64,000 nucleotides of DNA, taken from contig CP051246.1 in NCBI GenBank assembly GCA_017795085.1, positions 4,528,514 to 4,592,513 on the forward strand. The letters are read 5' to 3'. Source of the DNA: Salegentibacter sp. (GTDB lineage: Bacteria > Bacteroidota > Bacteroidia > Flavobacteriales > Flavobacteriaceae). Position numbers and translations under genes: made by a program. Positions 35,584 to 44,789 of this stretch are shown here, one piece after another. The notes under the pieces were generated by a model. That model did not search any database and was not told where the DNA came from. It worked only from the letters and a program-made list of their open reading frames with translations. Numbering within the stretch: position 1 is the stretch's first letter; each line of letters opens with the position of its first letter.

Positions 35584-36306
35584 ATGGAAATTTTCTTGCA
35601 ACCCGATACCTGGATTGCACTGCTTACACTTACTTTTATGGAGATAGTGCTGGGTATTGATAACATAATTTTTATTTCAATTGTAGCCGGTAGACTGCCG
35701 GCACATCAACAAAAGAAAGCGCGTTTGGGCGGGCTGGGCCTTGCTTTGATAATGCGTATTCTTTTGCTGTTAAGTATTGCCTGGATTATAGGTTTAACTG
35801 AACCGGTAATCACTTTTTATGATTTCGAGTTAAGCTGGCGCGATATCATCCTGGTGGCCGGTGGGGTTTTTCTCCTGGTAAAAAGTACCCTCGAAATTCA
35901 CCATAAAGTCGAAGGCGAGGAGGAAGAATCTAAATCTGCTAAAAACGTAAAATCATTTGGTTACGCTATCTTGCAAATCGTATTATTGGATTTGGTTTTT
36001 TCATTCGATTCCATTTTAACCGCCATCGGGTTAACTACCGAAATCCTGCTTATGATTATCGCCATTACGGTTTCCATTATCGTGATGATGGTTTTTGCTA
36101 AAGCCGTGAGTGATTTTGTAAACAATCATCCCACCATTCAAATTTTGGCACTTTCATTTTTAATCTTAATCGGGGTGATGCTTATTGTAGAAGGCTTGCA
36201 TTACCATGTGCCAAAAGGTTATATTTACTTTTCAGTATTTTTCTCTTTGGCTATTGAAATGCTTAATATGCGCTTTAGAAAAAATCGGAAAACGACTAAA
36301 AGCTAA
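35584..36306 (+). CDS. TerC-family integral membrane protein
   Basis: A 240-residue protein with seven hydrophobic segments and the two TerC signatures MEIVLGIDNIIFISI and LLDLVFSFDSILTAIGL, whose acidic residues are thought to bind metal ions. Members have been linked to tellurite resistance and to manganese export or metal loading of secreted proteins. No tellurite genes are nearby. The stop overlaps the convergent DUF1989 gene by 4 bases. Confidence 0.9.
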   Translation: MEIFLQPDTWIALLTLTFMEIVLGIDNIIFISIVAGRLPAHQQKKARLGGLGLALIMRILLLLSIAWIIGLTEPVITFYDFELSWRDIILVAGGVFLLVKSTLEIHHKVEGEEEESKSAKNVKSFGYAILQIVLLDLVFSFDSILTAIGLTTEILLMIIAITVSIIVMMVFAKAVSDFVNNHPTIQILALSFLILIGVMLIVEGLHYHVPKGYIYFSVFFSLAIEMLNMRFRKNRKTTKS

Positions 36307-36884
36307 TTGATTATTTCATAATGAATAGGTTTGAAACTGCCATTGTTACTGTCTTCAGCAGAACAGGCGGTGAGTCCTATAATTAAATCCATTTTGGCTT
36401 CAAAAAGCACATAATCCCCCGCTTTATTTAGTGGGGGGTCTACGCTTATTTTACCTTTTTCGTCAAACTGTACGTTCATAAAAATATTAAAGGCCGTAGG
36501 GATTTCATCGGGTTTAATGCCGAATTCCTCTAAGTGGCTGTAAAGGTTTTCAAAACAGCTGGGGTGATATCCCTGGTAATCGTACAGTATACTAAAGGTT
36601 TCCGGGCTGCAAGGCGCCAGTAAAAAATCGTTTCGCCCATTGGTGTCTTCCAAAATTTCCATCATTTTATGGCTGCGGTTACTCCATAAATGATTTCCTT
36701 TTGAAATCAAAATGCTCTCTTCAAAATCAAGGGTTTTTCCCGACGATAATTTCTCTCTTTTATCTCCTGCATTAAACAAAACCATATCGCTTACCTGTTC
36801 GGCTTCCGGGGAAATAACTTTTAATTGTTGTCCCTTTTTTAGCCTGAAAGCAGTTCCGTTTTGTTCATCAATTTGTACTATCAT
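36303..36884 (-). CDS. DUF1989 / urea carboxylase-associated family protein
   Basis: A 193-residue protein of the DUF1989 family, with FRLKKGQQLKVISPEAEQVSD at the N-terminus, a middle LLAPCSPETF and the late motif GLTACSAEDSNNGS. Relatives are encoded beside urea carboxylase/guanidine-use genes and in a few metabolic clusters. It is the last gene of a three-gene operon and its start overlaps the PaiB-like gene by 17 bases. Substrate unknown. Confidence 0.85.
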   Translation of the reverse strand: MIVQIDEQNGTAFRLKKGQQLKVISPEAEQVSDMVLFNAGDKREKLSSGKTLDFEESILISKGNHLWSNRSHKMMEILEDTNGRNDFLLAPCSPETFSILYDYQGYHPSCFENLYSHLEEFGIKPDEIPTAFNIFMNVQFDEKGKISVDPPLNKAGDYVLFEAKMDLIIGLTACSAEDSNNGSFKPIHYEIIN

Positions 36885-37491
36885 TAATCTCCTTTATTTT
36901 GTTTTTTAGTATCCCGTCTCCGGGTAAATCGCGTTCTTTTAATTGTGTTCTAATTCGTTTTATATTATCGGCATCATGACCCTGGTGGAATTTGGCTATG
37001 GCTTTAGCTTCTATAACCTCGCCCCAAAATCCGGTGATTAATGGAAGATGGCTCTCGAACATTTTCTTTGGAATGTCTTTAAACCACAAGGGGGCTTTTT
37101 CTCCAGATTCAAAATGGTTGACTAATTTTTCTAAAGAGGTTGAGAGTTCTTCTTTGGTTTGGAGTTTTAGCTTGATATTTAGATGTACCGCAGCATAATC
37201 CCAGGTGCTTATGTCTTTTTCCCGGTACCAGGAAGAAGAAATATAGCCCTGTTCCGGTGCCTGAAAAATCAATAAAGCTTCTTTTTCGTCTTCTAAAAAT
37301 TTACGTTGTGGATTATGATTGGCAATATGACTGTATATTCTGAAGTTTTCAGCATCGCCTTCCATCAAAACCGGAATATGCGTGGCTAATAGCTTTTCGC
37401 CTTGCAGCACAAAACCTGCAAACGGATTTTCCTGAATAAATTGAAAAATATATTCGGGATCTTCCTGTTTATATTTGGCTGGTTGGTACAT
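36868..37491 (-). CDS. PaiB-type FMN-binding split-barrel protein
   Basis: A 207-residue protein of the PaiB family: MYQPAKYKQEDPEYIFQFI, then FRIYSHIANHNPQ, a GYISSSWYREKD segment and HLPLITGFWGEVIEAKAIAK. PaiB was described as a negative regulator in Bacillus, but the fold is that of FMN or haem-binding split barrels. The position directly after a haem N-hydroxylase-like gene (no gap) makes an electron-transfer or redox partner role worth considering. Confidence 0.85.
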   Translation of the reverse strand: MYQPAKYKQEDPEYIFQFIQENPFAGFVLQGEKLLATHIPVLMEGDAENFRIYSHIANHNPQRKFLEDEKEALLIFQAPEQGYISSSWYREKDISTWDYAAVHLNIKLKLQTKEELSTSLEKLVNHFESGEKAPLWFKDIPKKMFESHLPLITGFWGEVIEAKAIAKFHQGHDADNIKRIRTQLKERDLPGDGILKNKIKEINDSTN

Positions 37492-38181
37492 CTATTTTTT
37501 GTGATGAAGAAAAGGACATTTCCACTCTTTTCCAACTTTTCGGCCACTATATTGCTTTGCTTCACTGTTTTCTCCAAAATCTTCCAACATCGGATTAATT
37601 CCACCCTGAAGGCTAGTGTCACGTTCCCTTATTTTATTACGAACGTTTTGATAAGCACCCATTTGTCGAAGTTTTTCAAATTGGCAATGTAAATTAAAAG
37701 TCAGCGTGGCATAAGGGGCCTGTCTTGACTTTCTGCTGCTATTTGGGTGCATACCTACCACATAAAATGCTTTTCCGGCGATGCTAAAACTAAAATCATT
37801 ATTTTCAGGGTCATTGCTTACTGCTTCATCCCATGGTTCATTATCAGCCTTGTGAATATTTTTTAGCTGTTTCCATAACAGGCGTTCAAATTCAATTTCA
37901 GAGGCTTGTGTTTCTTCAGGAAAAACTGCAATAAACGTATAAAAATCATTCAAATCAAAATTGTAGTTTTCAAGATAGGTTTTAATATCTTCTAAAAGTC
38001 TTTCTCCCGTGTTTTTAGACCCAAAATTAGAATAGCTTTTAATTTCGACTTTGTCCATTTTAAACACGGTTTGCGCCATAATGCAGGGATGATCATTTTT
38101 CAAAATGAAATTCCGGAATTTCCGGTTTACAGCCGTTTTTCTGAATTGCTGCTTATCTTTTCTTTTAGCAGAAGTTTCCAT
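37492..38181 (-). CDS. YqcI/YcgG (GntA-like) haem-dependent N-hydroxylase family protein
   Basis: A 229-residue protein of the YqcI/YcgG family. It shows FRNFILKNDHPCIMAQTVFK near the front, FYVVGMHPNSSRKSRQAPYA in the middle and the C-terminal KEWKCPFLHHK. Characterised relatives are haem enzymes that hydroxylate guanidine nitrogens (GntA in guanitoxin synthesis, DcsA in D-cycloserine synthesis). The actual substrate here is unknown. It is the first gene of a tight operon with a PaiB-like and a DUF1989 protein. Confidence 0.82.
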   Translation of the reverse strand: METSAKRKDKQQFRKTAVNRKFRNFILKNDHPCIMAQTVFKMDKVEIKSYSNFGSKNTGERLLEDIKTYLENYNFDLNDFYTFIAVFPEETQASEIEFERLLWKQLKNIHKADNEPWDEAVSNDPENNDFSFSIAGKAFYVVGMHPNSSRKSRQAPYATLTFNLHCQFEKLRQMGAYQNVRNKIRERDTSLQGGINPMLEDFGENSEAKQYSGRKVGKEWKCPFLHHKK

Positions 38182-38285
38182 AGGGTTGTTTAGAAGGATT
38201 ATTATAAAATTACCATATAAAATGTGGAGGGAAATAAGGTTTAAGAATGAATTAATCCTATTTTAATGAAGATTAACAGCTCCTG

Positions 38286-38552
38286 TTATTTTCCCTTCTT
38301 GTAACGAATCATAAGATAGAGCATAAAGGCATTTAAACCCAGGGAAATTCCGTTAGTGGCGATAATGGGTAGGTCATTTTGGGTAAACCCGTAAATCACC
38401 CAAAGAAAAACGCCCAACATTAAAATACCGAACATAAAAGGGGAGACATCCTGCACCTTTTTGGTTTTCCAGGCTTTTCTAATTTGAGGGAGTATCGAAA
38501 GTGTAGTACAAATTCCGGCTACAAGTCCAAGAATATCTGTCCAGTTCAGCAT
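38286..38552 (-). CDS. SemiSWEET sugar transporter
   Basis: An 88-residue three-helix protein with a PQ-loop motif (LSILPQIRKAWKTK) and VSPFMFGILMLGVFLWVIYG. SemiSWEETs work as homodimers that let sugars diffuse across the membrane. It is encoded 6 bases after the DUF421 gene. Confidence 0.92.
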   Translation of the reverse strand: MLNWTDILGLVAGICTTLSILPQIRKAWKTKKVQDVSPFMFGILMLGVFLWVIYGFTQNDLPIIATNGISLGLNAFMLYLMIRYKKGK

Positions 38553-38558
38553 ACTATT

Positions 38559-39083
38559 TTAATGTTTTAGAACATCTTTGATAAGCCATGTCTCTAATTC
38601 CTGATTTTCGTCAGAGGTATGTAAAACCGAAATATCACCAGTAGTTTCAAAGACCACGGCGCGTACCTCGGAAAGTTCTATTATATTGGCTTCCCTTAAT
38701 TTTGAGCGTAGATCGCCTTCGGTAACCCGGGCCTTTTTTAAATTTTCGTTTAAAATTGTCTGCCTGTTCATAAGCAGTAATGGCGAATTATCAATAGCTT
38801 TTTGAAACCAGGAATATCGCCTAAAAACTGCCGCCGATATCTGCAAAATATATACAGCTGCCAGGCCAGTAATCCCCTGTGTTAAACTTACTGAAGCAGA
38901 AAGAATAGTAGTTGCCAAAATAGAACCTACGGCCACGGTCATTGCAAAATCAAAGCTCGACATTTTGGAAAAACTGCGTTTCCCTGCAATTCTTGTAAAA
39001 ATAATTATAGCCAGGTAAATTCCCGTAGTAGTTAGTATAATAGCAATAATAGATGTCCACGAAGCTTCAAACCATTTTTCCAT
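38559..39083 (-). CDS. DUF421 (YetF-like) membrane protein
   Basis: A 174-residue protein with three N-terminal hydrophobic segments. It carries the DUF421 block TRIAGKRSFSKMSSFDFAMTV and a soluble C-terminal domain containing ARVTEGDLRSKLREANI. Function unknown; such proteins are often linked to stress in spore-formers. It lies 18 bases after the SDR gene. Confidence 0.9.
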   Translation of the reverse strand: MEKWFEASWTSIIAIILTTTGIYLAIIIFTRIAGKRSFSKMSSFDFAMTVAVGSILATTILSASVSLTQGITGLAAVYILQISAAVFRRYSWFQKAIDNSPLLLMNRQTILNENLKKARVTEGDLRSKLREANIIELSEVRAVVFETTGDISVLHTSDENQELETWLIKDVLKH

Positions 39084-39101
39084 AATTTCTTTTTATATTA
39101 T

Positions 39102-39950
39102 TTATCCGCCAATAATTTCCCCGCCGTTTACGTGAATTACCTGGCCGGTGATATAACTGCTATCTTCAGATGCTAAAAAAACGTAGGCCGGGCCTACTTC
39201 ACAGGGTTGTCCCGCACGTCCCATAGGGGTATCCTGCCCAAATTCTTTTACATCGTTAAAAGTAGCCGGGATTAAGGGCGTCCAGATTGGACCGGGAGCA
39301 ACACCATTTACCCGGATTTTTCGTTTGGCCAACATTTTTGAGAGTGAGCGGGTAAAGCTTACAATCGCTCCTTTTGTACTCGAATAATCCAGTAAATGCT
39401 CACTGCCGCGATAAGCCGTAACAGAAGTGGTATTTATAATGCAATCGCCATCTTTCATTTGCTTTAAAGCCTCTTTGGCGAGATAGAAATACGGGAAAAT
39501 ATTGGTGTCAAAAGTTTCCTGAATTTGGTCAAAACCAATATCCTGAATATCATCTTTCGGGAACTGAACCGCGGCATTATTTACCAGAATATTGATTTTC
39601 CTGAATTCTGAAATAGTTTGTTGAACGACACTTTTGCAAAAGTCTTCCTGTTTTAAATCGCCTTCCAGGATTTCACATTTTTGGCCTTCGGCTTCTACCA
39701 TTTTTTTAGTTTCCAGGGCATCTTCATTTTCTTCCAGGTAAATAATGCATACATTAGCACCTTCGCGGGCAAAATGAACTGCTATACTTCTTCCAATTCC
39801 GCTATCACCACCAGTAATTAAAGCAGTTTTTCCTTCTAATTTTTGACTTCCACGGTAATTTTCCTTTATGATTTCAGGTTCTGGCTGCATTTTGTATTCA
39901 TCGCCGGGTTGTTTTTGTTCCTGCTCAGGGAATTCTTTTGGTTGGCCCAT
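39102..39950 (-). CDS. SDR-family oxidoreductase (YghA/glucose dehydrogenase-like)
   Basis: A 282-residue short-chain dehydrogenase. A 40-residue polar front part is followed by the Rossmann motif ALITGGDSGIGRSIA, NNAA at about 125, and the catalytic Ser-Tyr-Lys (TSVTAYRG, then DYSSTKGA). The front extension and PGPIWTPLIPAT are typical of YghA-type enzymes associated with stress. Substrate unknown. It heads a three-gene unit with the DUF421 and SemiSWEET genes. Confidence 0.9.
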   Translation of the reverse strand: MGQPKEFPEQEQKQPGDEYKMQPEPEIIKENYRGSQKLEGKTALITGGDSGIGRSIAVHFAREGANVCIIYLEENEDALETKKMVEAEGQKCEILEGDLKQEDFCKSVVQQTISEFRKINILVNNAAVQFPKDDIQDIGFDQIQETFDTNIFPYFYLAKEALKQMKDGDCIINTTSVTAYRGSEHLLDYSSTKGAIVSFTRSLSKMLAKRKIRVNGVAPGPIWTPLIPATFNDVKEFGQDTPMGRAGQPCEVGPAYVFLASEDSSYITGQVIHVNGGEIIGG

Positions 39951-40085
39951 GATTGTAGTTTTAGTTGATTTCCATAAAGTTAATTGAGAGTTGTTTTAAA
40001 AAAATGTTAACTGCATATAAGGCTTTCTAAAGTTTATCGAAAATTACGGATATTGTTAATCTTTATAGCTTTATCACTAAAAAAC

Positions 40086-40093
40086 TACCTTTG
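40086..40093 (+). promoter_or_regulatory. -7 promoter box for the GDPD gene
   Basis: TACCTTTG matches TAnnTTTG and ends only 5 bases before the ATG, implying a leaderless or nearly leaderless message. Confidence 0.6.
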
Positions 40094-40098
40094 TCAAT

Positions 40099-40791
40099 AT
40101 GCGAAAAATATTGAAAATTGGGCATCGAGGTGCGAAAGGTCATTTAGCTGAAAATACCCTGGAAAGTATAGAAAAAGCCCTGGAGTTTAAAGTAGATGCC
40201 ATTGAAATAGATGTGCATCGCTGCAGGTCGGGGGAATTAGTGGTTATTCACGATTTTACCCTAGACCGAACTACCGACGGAAGTGGCGAAATTGCCAAAA
40301 AGACTTTAGCTGAATTAAAAGTTTTAAAAGTTGAATATGAATTTAAAATTCCACTGCTTACCGAAGTTCTGGATCTTATTGCAGGAAAATGCGTTATAAA
40401 TATCGAGTTGAAAGGTTTAAATACCGCAACAGCAACTTCAGAAATCATTAAACACTATATTGGTGAAAATAACTGGAAGTATGAAGATTTTATCGTTTCC
40501 AGTTTTCAGAAAAACGAGCTGTTTCAAATGCGCAAACTCGATAAAAAAGTTCCGTTGGGAATTTTAAGTAAAGCCAGCGTTACGGAAGCCATAGAGCTCG
40601 GAAAATTATTAAAAGCTTCGGCAATTCATCCTTCCCTGGGAATTATTACCCGAGACAATGTTAAGGCGTCTCATAAAGCCGGATTTAAAGTGAATGTATG
40701 GACGGTAAATGAGCCGGAAGATATTGAAAGAATGAAAGGATTCGGCGTAGACGGTATAATTTCAGATTTTCCTGATCGACTTAAAGATTAA
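40099..40791 (+). CDS. Glycerophosphodiester phosphodiesterase
   Basis: A 230-residue TIM-barrel enzyme with the GDPD signature GHRGAKGHLAENTLESI, metal and catalytic residues in IEIDVHRCRSGELVVIHDF, and the closing VNVWTVNEPEDIERM. It hydrolyses deacylated phospholipids to glycerol 3-phosphate and an alcohol. There is no signal peptide, so it should be cytoplasmic. Confidence 0.93.
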   Translation: MRKILKIGHRGAKGHLAENTLESIEKALEFKVDAIEIDVHRCRSGELVVIHDFTLDRTTDGSGEIAKKTLAELKVLKVEYEFKIPLLTEVLDLIAGKCVINIELKGLNTATATSEIIKHYIGENNWKYEDFIVSSFQKNELFQMRKLDKKVPLGILSKASVTEAIELGKLLKASAIHPSLGIITRDNVKASHKAGFKVNVWTVNEPEDIERMKGFGVDGIISDFPDRLKD

Positions 40792-40832
40792 AAATTCAAA
40801 GAAAATAGAAAAGGGACTATTATAAAACTCAA

Positions 40833-42047
40833 ATGCAAAATTTTGATATTGTAATTATTGGCGGGGGTGCCGCGGGATTTTTTACAGCTATAAATGCTGC
40901 TGAAATGAATCCTGATTTAAAAATTGCCATTTTAGAACGGGGGAAAGAGGTGCTTACTAAAGTCCGTATTTCGGGTGGAGGGCGTTGTAATGTTACCCAT
41001 GCTGAATTTATTCCAGGGGAATTATCCAAAAACTATCCGCGGGGTGAAAAGGAATTATTGGGCCCTTTTCATAAATTTATGACCGGTGATACCATGGAAT
41101 GGTTTGAAAAGCGTGGCATTGAATTAAAGATTGAAGACGATGGTCGCATTTTTCCAGTTTCAGACGATTCTCAAAGCATCATCAATTGTTTTTTACGGGA
41201 AACCGAAAGATTAAAAATCCAGGTTTTAAAAAGTCACGGCGTTCAGGATTTTCAACAGAAAGAAAATTTATGGCAGTTAAAAACCAGTAAAGGCGGGTTT
41301 TCAGCAAAAAAAATCATGCTCGCTACCGGCAGCAGTCCTAAAATATGGAACTTGTTAAAGAAACTTGGCCATAAAATTATTGAGCCGGTGCCGTCGCTTT
41401 TCACCTTCAATATAAAGGATAATCGAATTAAAAATTTACCGGGAATTGCCACCGAAGCCGTAGTGAGAATAAATTCCAATAAGATAAATATAGGAAGTAA
41501 AGGCCCGTTATTGATTACCCATTGGGGAATGAGTGGCCCCGGAATATTAAAACTTTCTGCCTGGGGTGCCAGGGATTTGGAAAAACTGAATTATCAATTT
41601 GGAATAAAAGTAAATTGGCTGCCGGGCTTTACTTCGGAAGAAATTTTAAATCAACTGAAAGATTTAAAAACCGCACTCGCCAGACAACAGGTATTAAAAT
41701 ATGCACAATTTGATTTGCCTAAACGATTATGGAAAAAACTATGTGAAGCAGCAGAAATAAAGGATCAAAACTGGGCTGAGGTTAATAAAAAACAACTTTC
41801 TGAATTAAGTTTTCAACTTACTGAGGCATTTTTTCAGGTAAACGGGAAAAGCACTTTTAAAGAAGAATTTGTTACGGCGGGAGGTGTAGACTTAAGAGAA
41901 ATTAATTTTAAAACTTTTGAAAGTAAATTGCATAAAAACCTTTTTTTAGCGGGAGAAGTGTTAAATATAGATGCGATAACCGGCGGATTTAATTTCCAAA
42001 ATGCCTGGACGGGTGGTTACCTGGCGGCAAAGGCTATAAGTGTATAA
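40833..42047 (+). CDS. HI0933/YhiN-family flavoprotein oxidoreductase
   Basis: A 404-residue FAD-binding protein with the dinucleotide fold FDIVIIGGGAAGFFTAINAA, the family block KVRISGGGRCNVTHAE, and the C-terminal GGFNFQNAWTGGYLAAKA. The insertion in the middle is normal for this family. The reaction is not established for most members. Confidence 0.9.
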   Translation: MQNFDIVIIGGGAAGFFTAINAAEMNPDLKIAILERGKEVLTKVRISGGGRCNVTHAEFIPGELSKNYPRGEKELLGPFHKFMTGDTMEWFEKRGIELKIEDDGRIFPVSDDSQSIINCFLRETERLKIQVLKSHGVQDFQQKENLWQLKTSKGGFSAKKIMLATGSSPKIWNLLKKLGHKIIEPVPSLFTFNIKDNRIKNLPGIATEAVVRINSNKINIGSKGPLLITHWGMSGPGILKLSAWGARDLEKLNYQFGIKVNWLPGFTSEEILNQLKDLKTALARQQVLKYAQFDLPKRLWKKLCEAAEIKDQNWAEVNKKQLSELSFQLTEAFFQVNGKSTFKEEFVTAGGVDLREINFKTFESKLHKNLFLAGEVLNIDAITGGFNFQNAWTGGYLAAKAISV

Positions 42048-42063
42048 TTATTAAATTGTAAAA

Positions 42064-42540
42064 TTAATTAAGCCACCAAACCTGAAAGTTTATACTGAGT
42101 ACCATTAATACCCATACGGCATAAGGGACCAGTAGATATGCGGCACGAATATTTACTATTTTAAACCATTTAATGGTAAATAATACCAGGATAAATAAAG
42201 TAATTGCAGCCAGTAAGGCCCAAAATGGTTGCTGCAATCCGAAAAACAGCAGAGCCCAAAACCCGTTAAATAAGAGTTGAAATCCAAAGTGATAAAGTGC
42301 TGTTTTCACCCATTTGTGATAAAAACCTCGGGTCCAAACCATTCCGGCGGCAACGCCCATTAAAATGTACATGGCCAGCCAAACCGGGCCAAAGATCCAG
42401 TTTGGCGGGTCAAACCATGATTTTTCCAACTCTGCATACCAGGCCTCGAGGCCATTTTGTGTGGCCAGCGTTCCTATAAAGCCAAACAACAAACAAATGC
42501 CAATGGCAACAGAGCTTCGTATGAGGAGTTTTCTGGTCAT
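42064..42540 (-). CDS. tspO: TspO/MBR-family membrane protein
   Basis: A 158-residue five-helix protein with the TspO signatures WYAELEKSWFDPPNWIFGPVW and LLFNGFWALLFFGL. TspO binds porphyrins and related ligands. The frame extends 16 codons upstream, but the ATG read from 42540 starts directly before the first helix, as in relatives. It is divergent from the mevalonate gene mvaD. Confidence 0.92.
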   Translation of the reverse strand: MTRKLLIRSSVAIGICLLFGFIGTLATQNGLEAWYAELEKSWFDPPNWIFGPVWLAMYILMGVAAGMVWTRGFYHKWVKTALYHFGFQLLFNGFWALLFFGLQQPFWALLAAITLFILVLFTIKWFKIVNIRAAYLLVPYAVWVLMVLSINFQVWWLN

Positions 42541-42612
42541 CCTGAATTGGTTTTCCCTACTAAAATAGAAATTTATTTGAACAATCAATAAGTGGCGGAA
42601 AAACTTAAAAAC

Positions 42613-42620
42613 TATCTTTG
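42613..42620 (+). promoter_or_regulatory. -7 promoter box for the mevalonate genes
   Basis: TATCTTTG matches TAnnTTTG. It covers an in-frame TTG at 42618, which rules out that TTG as the start of mvaD. Confidence 0.7.
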
Positions 42621-42635
42621 CGTAAAATTTTTGAA

Positions 42636-43721
42636 ATGAAGGTTAAGGAATTTGTTCCGCAACAACTTAAGCCATTGCCAGAAAATGGAAAAGTAGCCTG
42701 GCAGGCACCCAGCAATATAGCCCTGGTGAAATATTGGGGGAAAAGAGAAAACCAAATTCCGGCAAATGCTTCGGTGAGTTTTACTTTATCAAACTGCCAT
42801 ACTCAAACCCGATTGGAGTTTAAAAGGAAAATTGATAAAAGTTTTTCGTTTGAGGTTTATTTTGAAGGGGAAAAGAACAAAGCCTTTAAACCGAAAATTC
42901 AGCAATTTTTTGAGAGGATTGAAGAATTTGTACCCTTTTTAAAAGATTATCACTTTAAGATTTATACCGAAAATTCTTTTCCACACAGCAGCGGAATTGC
43001 TTCTTCGGCCAGTGGAATGAGTGCTTTGGCTTTGTGTATTTTGGAATTGGAAAAGGAAATGAATCCGAAAATTTCTTCGGAATACTTTATTAAAAAAGCT
43101 TCTTTTTTAGCACGCTTAGGCTCGGGCAGTGCTTCCAGAAGTGTCGAAGGTCCGATAATTGAATGGGGTCTACATGAAAATATAGCAGGAAGTAGCGATT
43201 TCTTCGGAGTAAAATATCCTTTTGGGATTAATGAGGTTTTTAAAAGTTTTCAGGATACCATTTTATTGGTTGATAAAGGGCAAAAACAGGTGAGTAGTAG
43301 TGTAGGCCATAATTTAATGCATGGCCATCCATTTGCCAAGGCGCGTTTTCAACAGGCCAATTCCAACCTTGACAGATTGAAGCCCGTTTTTGAAAATGGC
43401 AAGCTTGAGACTTTTATTGAAATTGTAGAAAACGAGGCATTAAGTCTACACGCTATGATGATGAGCAGTACGCCTTATTTTATCCTGATGAAACCGAATA
43501 CCCTGGAAATAATCAATAAAATTTGGCAGTACAGAAAGGAAGCCAAAGTACCGGTATGCTTTACTTTGGATGCCGGTGCCAACGTTCATATACTCTATCC
43601 TAAGGAATATTCAGAACAAGTTTTGGAATTCATTAAGGATGAGTTAGTTGGCTATTGTGAAAAAGGGCAGTATATTTGCGATGAAGTTGGAACGGGAGCT
43701 GAAAGGATAAGTACTGAATAA
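42636..43721 (+). CDS. mvaD: Diphosphomevalonate decarboxylase
   Basis: A 361-residue GHMP-family enzyme that converts mevalonate diphosphate to isopentenyl diphosphate. It shows APSNIALVKYWGKRENQIPA near residue 25, the ATP loop PHSSGIASSASGMSALALC and the late CFTLDAGANVHILY. The ATG at 42636 is used because the only earlier in-frame start codon lies inside the promoter. Flavobacteria make isoprenoids by the mevalonate route, which fits. Confidence 0.96.
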   Translation: MKVKEFVPQQLKPLPENGKVAWQAPSNIALVKYWGKRENQIPANASVSFTLSNCHTQTRLEFKRKIDKSFSFEVYFEGEKNKAFKPKIQQFFERIEEFVPFLKDYHFKIYTENSFPHSSGIASSASGMSALALCILELEKEMNPKISSEYFIKKASFLARLGSGSASRSVEGPIIEWGLHENIAGSSDFFGVKYPFGINEVFKSFQDTILLVDKGQKQVSSSVGHNLMHGHPFAKARFQQANSNLDRLKPVFENGKLETFIEIVENEALSLHAMMMSSTPYFILMKPNTLEIINKIWQYRKEAKVPVCFTLDAGANVHILYPKEYSEQVLEFIKDELVGYCEKGQYICDEVGTGAERISTE

Positions 43722-43772
43722 TACTTAATTGAATTGTTACCTTTAAATGGCTTGCTAAACTGAGAATTTAAT

Positions 43773-43797
43773 TTACTAATTGCTTTAGTAAGTTTTT
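43773..43797 (+). terminator. Weak terminator-like hairpin after mvaD
   Basis: TTACTAA and TTAGTAA pair around 5 bases and are followed by GTTTTT. The stem is AT-rich, so termination is probably partial. Confidence 0.4.
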
Positions 43798-43837
43798 CTG
43801 AATGGCAAATAGCTTTTTAGGATAAAAACCTTAGCAT

Positions 43838-44776
43838 ATGAAAGGACCTTTATTTTATTCAAAAATCCTCCTTTTTGGAGAATATGGAATTATAAAAGAT
43901 TCCAAGGGCTTATCAATTCCATATAATTTCTATAATGGGGCTTTAAAGGTTGATGAAAAACCTTCAGAAACCGCAAAGAAATCGAATGCCAGCCTCCAAA
44001 GTTTTACTCATTATCTTGCGAAATTGGAAAGTGAAAACCCCAATTTGGTTCGGTTCGATTTAGCGTCTTTAAACGCGGATATTGAAAAAGGCATGTATTT
44101 TGACTCTACCATTCCGCAGGGTTACGGTGTAGGAAGTAGTGGCGCATTGGTCGCGGCTATTTATGATAAATACGCTACTGATAAAATTACCGTACTCGAA
44201 AACCTTACGCGCGATAAACTTTTAAAACTAAAGAAAATCTTTGGAGAAATGGAATCCTTTTTCCACGGAAAATCTTCAGGGCTTGACCCGCTTAACAGTT
44301 ATTTGAGTATTCCTATTCTTATTAATTCCAAAGATAATATTGAGCCTGCCGGCATACCTTCCCAAACAGCTAAAGGACAAGGAGCAGTATTTTTGCTGGA
44401 TAGTGGTAGTACCGGTGAAACCGGCCCGATGGTGAGTATTTTTATGGAAAATATGAAGCAGGATGGTTTTAGAAATATGCTTAAAGAACAGTTTGTAAAA
44501 CATACAGATGCTTGTGTAGAAGATTTCCTTAAAGGGGATGTGAAATCGCTTTTTAAAAACGTAAAAAGCTTATCCCATGTGGTTCTAGACAATTTTAAAC
44601 CCATGATTCCTGTAAAGTTCCATAAAATTTGGAAAAAGGGTATTGATACCAATGATTACTACCTGAAGCTTTGTGGTTCCGGCGGCGGCGGCTATATTCT
44701 TGGATTTACAGAAGATATTGAAAAAGCCCGTAAAGCCCTTAAAGAATATAAACTTGAGGTAGTGTACAATTTCTAA
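43838..44776 (+). CDS. Mevalonate kinase-like GHMP kinase
   Basis: A 312-residue GHMP kinase. It has YSKILLFGEYGIIKDSKGL at the N-terminus, the phosphate loop PQGYGVGSSGALVAAIYDKY near residue 95 and the glycine-rich LCGSGGGGYILGF near the end. Next to mvaD it is most likely mevalonate kinase; phosphomevalonate kinase is less likely but cannot be excluded. Confidence 0.85.
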   Translation: MKGPLFYSKILLFGEYGIIKDSKGLSIPYNFYNGALKVDEKPSETAKKSNASLQSFTHYLAKLESENPNLVRFDLASLNADIEKGMYFDSTIPQGYGVGSSGALVAAIYDKYATDKITVLENLTRDKLLKLKKIFGEMESFFHGKSSGLDPLNSYLSIPILINSKDNIEPAGIPSQTAKGQGAVFLLDSGSTGETGPMVSIFMENMKQDGFRNMLKEQFVKHTDACVEDFLKGDVKSLFKNVKSLSHVVLDNFKPMIPVKFHKIWKKGIDTNDYYLKLCGSGGGGYILGFTEDIEKARKALKEYKLEVVYNF

Positions 44777-44789
44777 ACACTACGGCCGC

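Noticed and set aside
42618..42635. TTG start for mvaD
   Set aside because: The TTG lies inside the TATCTTTG promoter box, so it cannot be part of the message; the same argument excludes the TTG at 46267 for the pseudouridine synthase.
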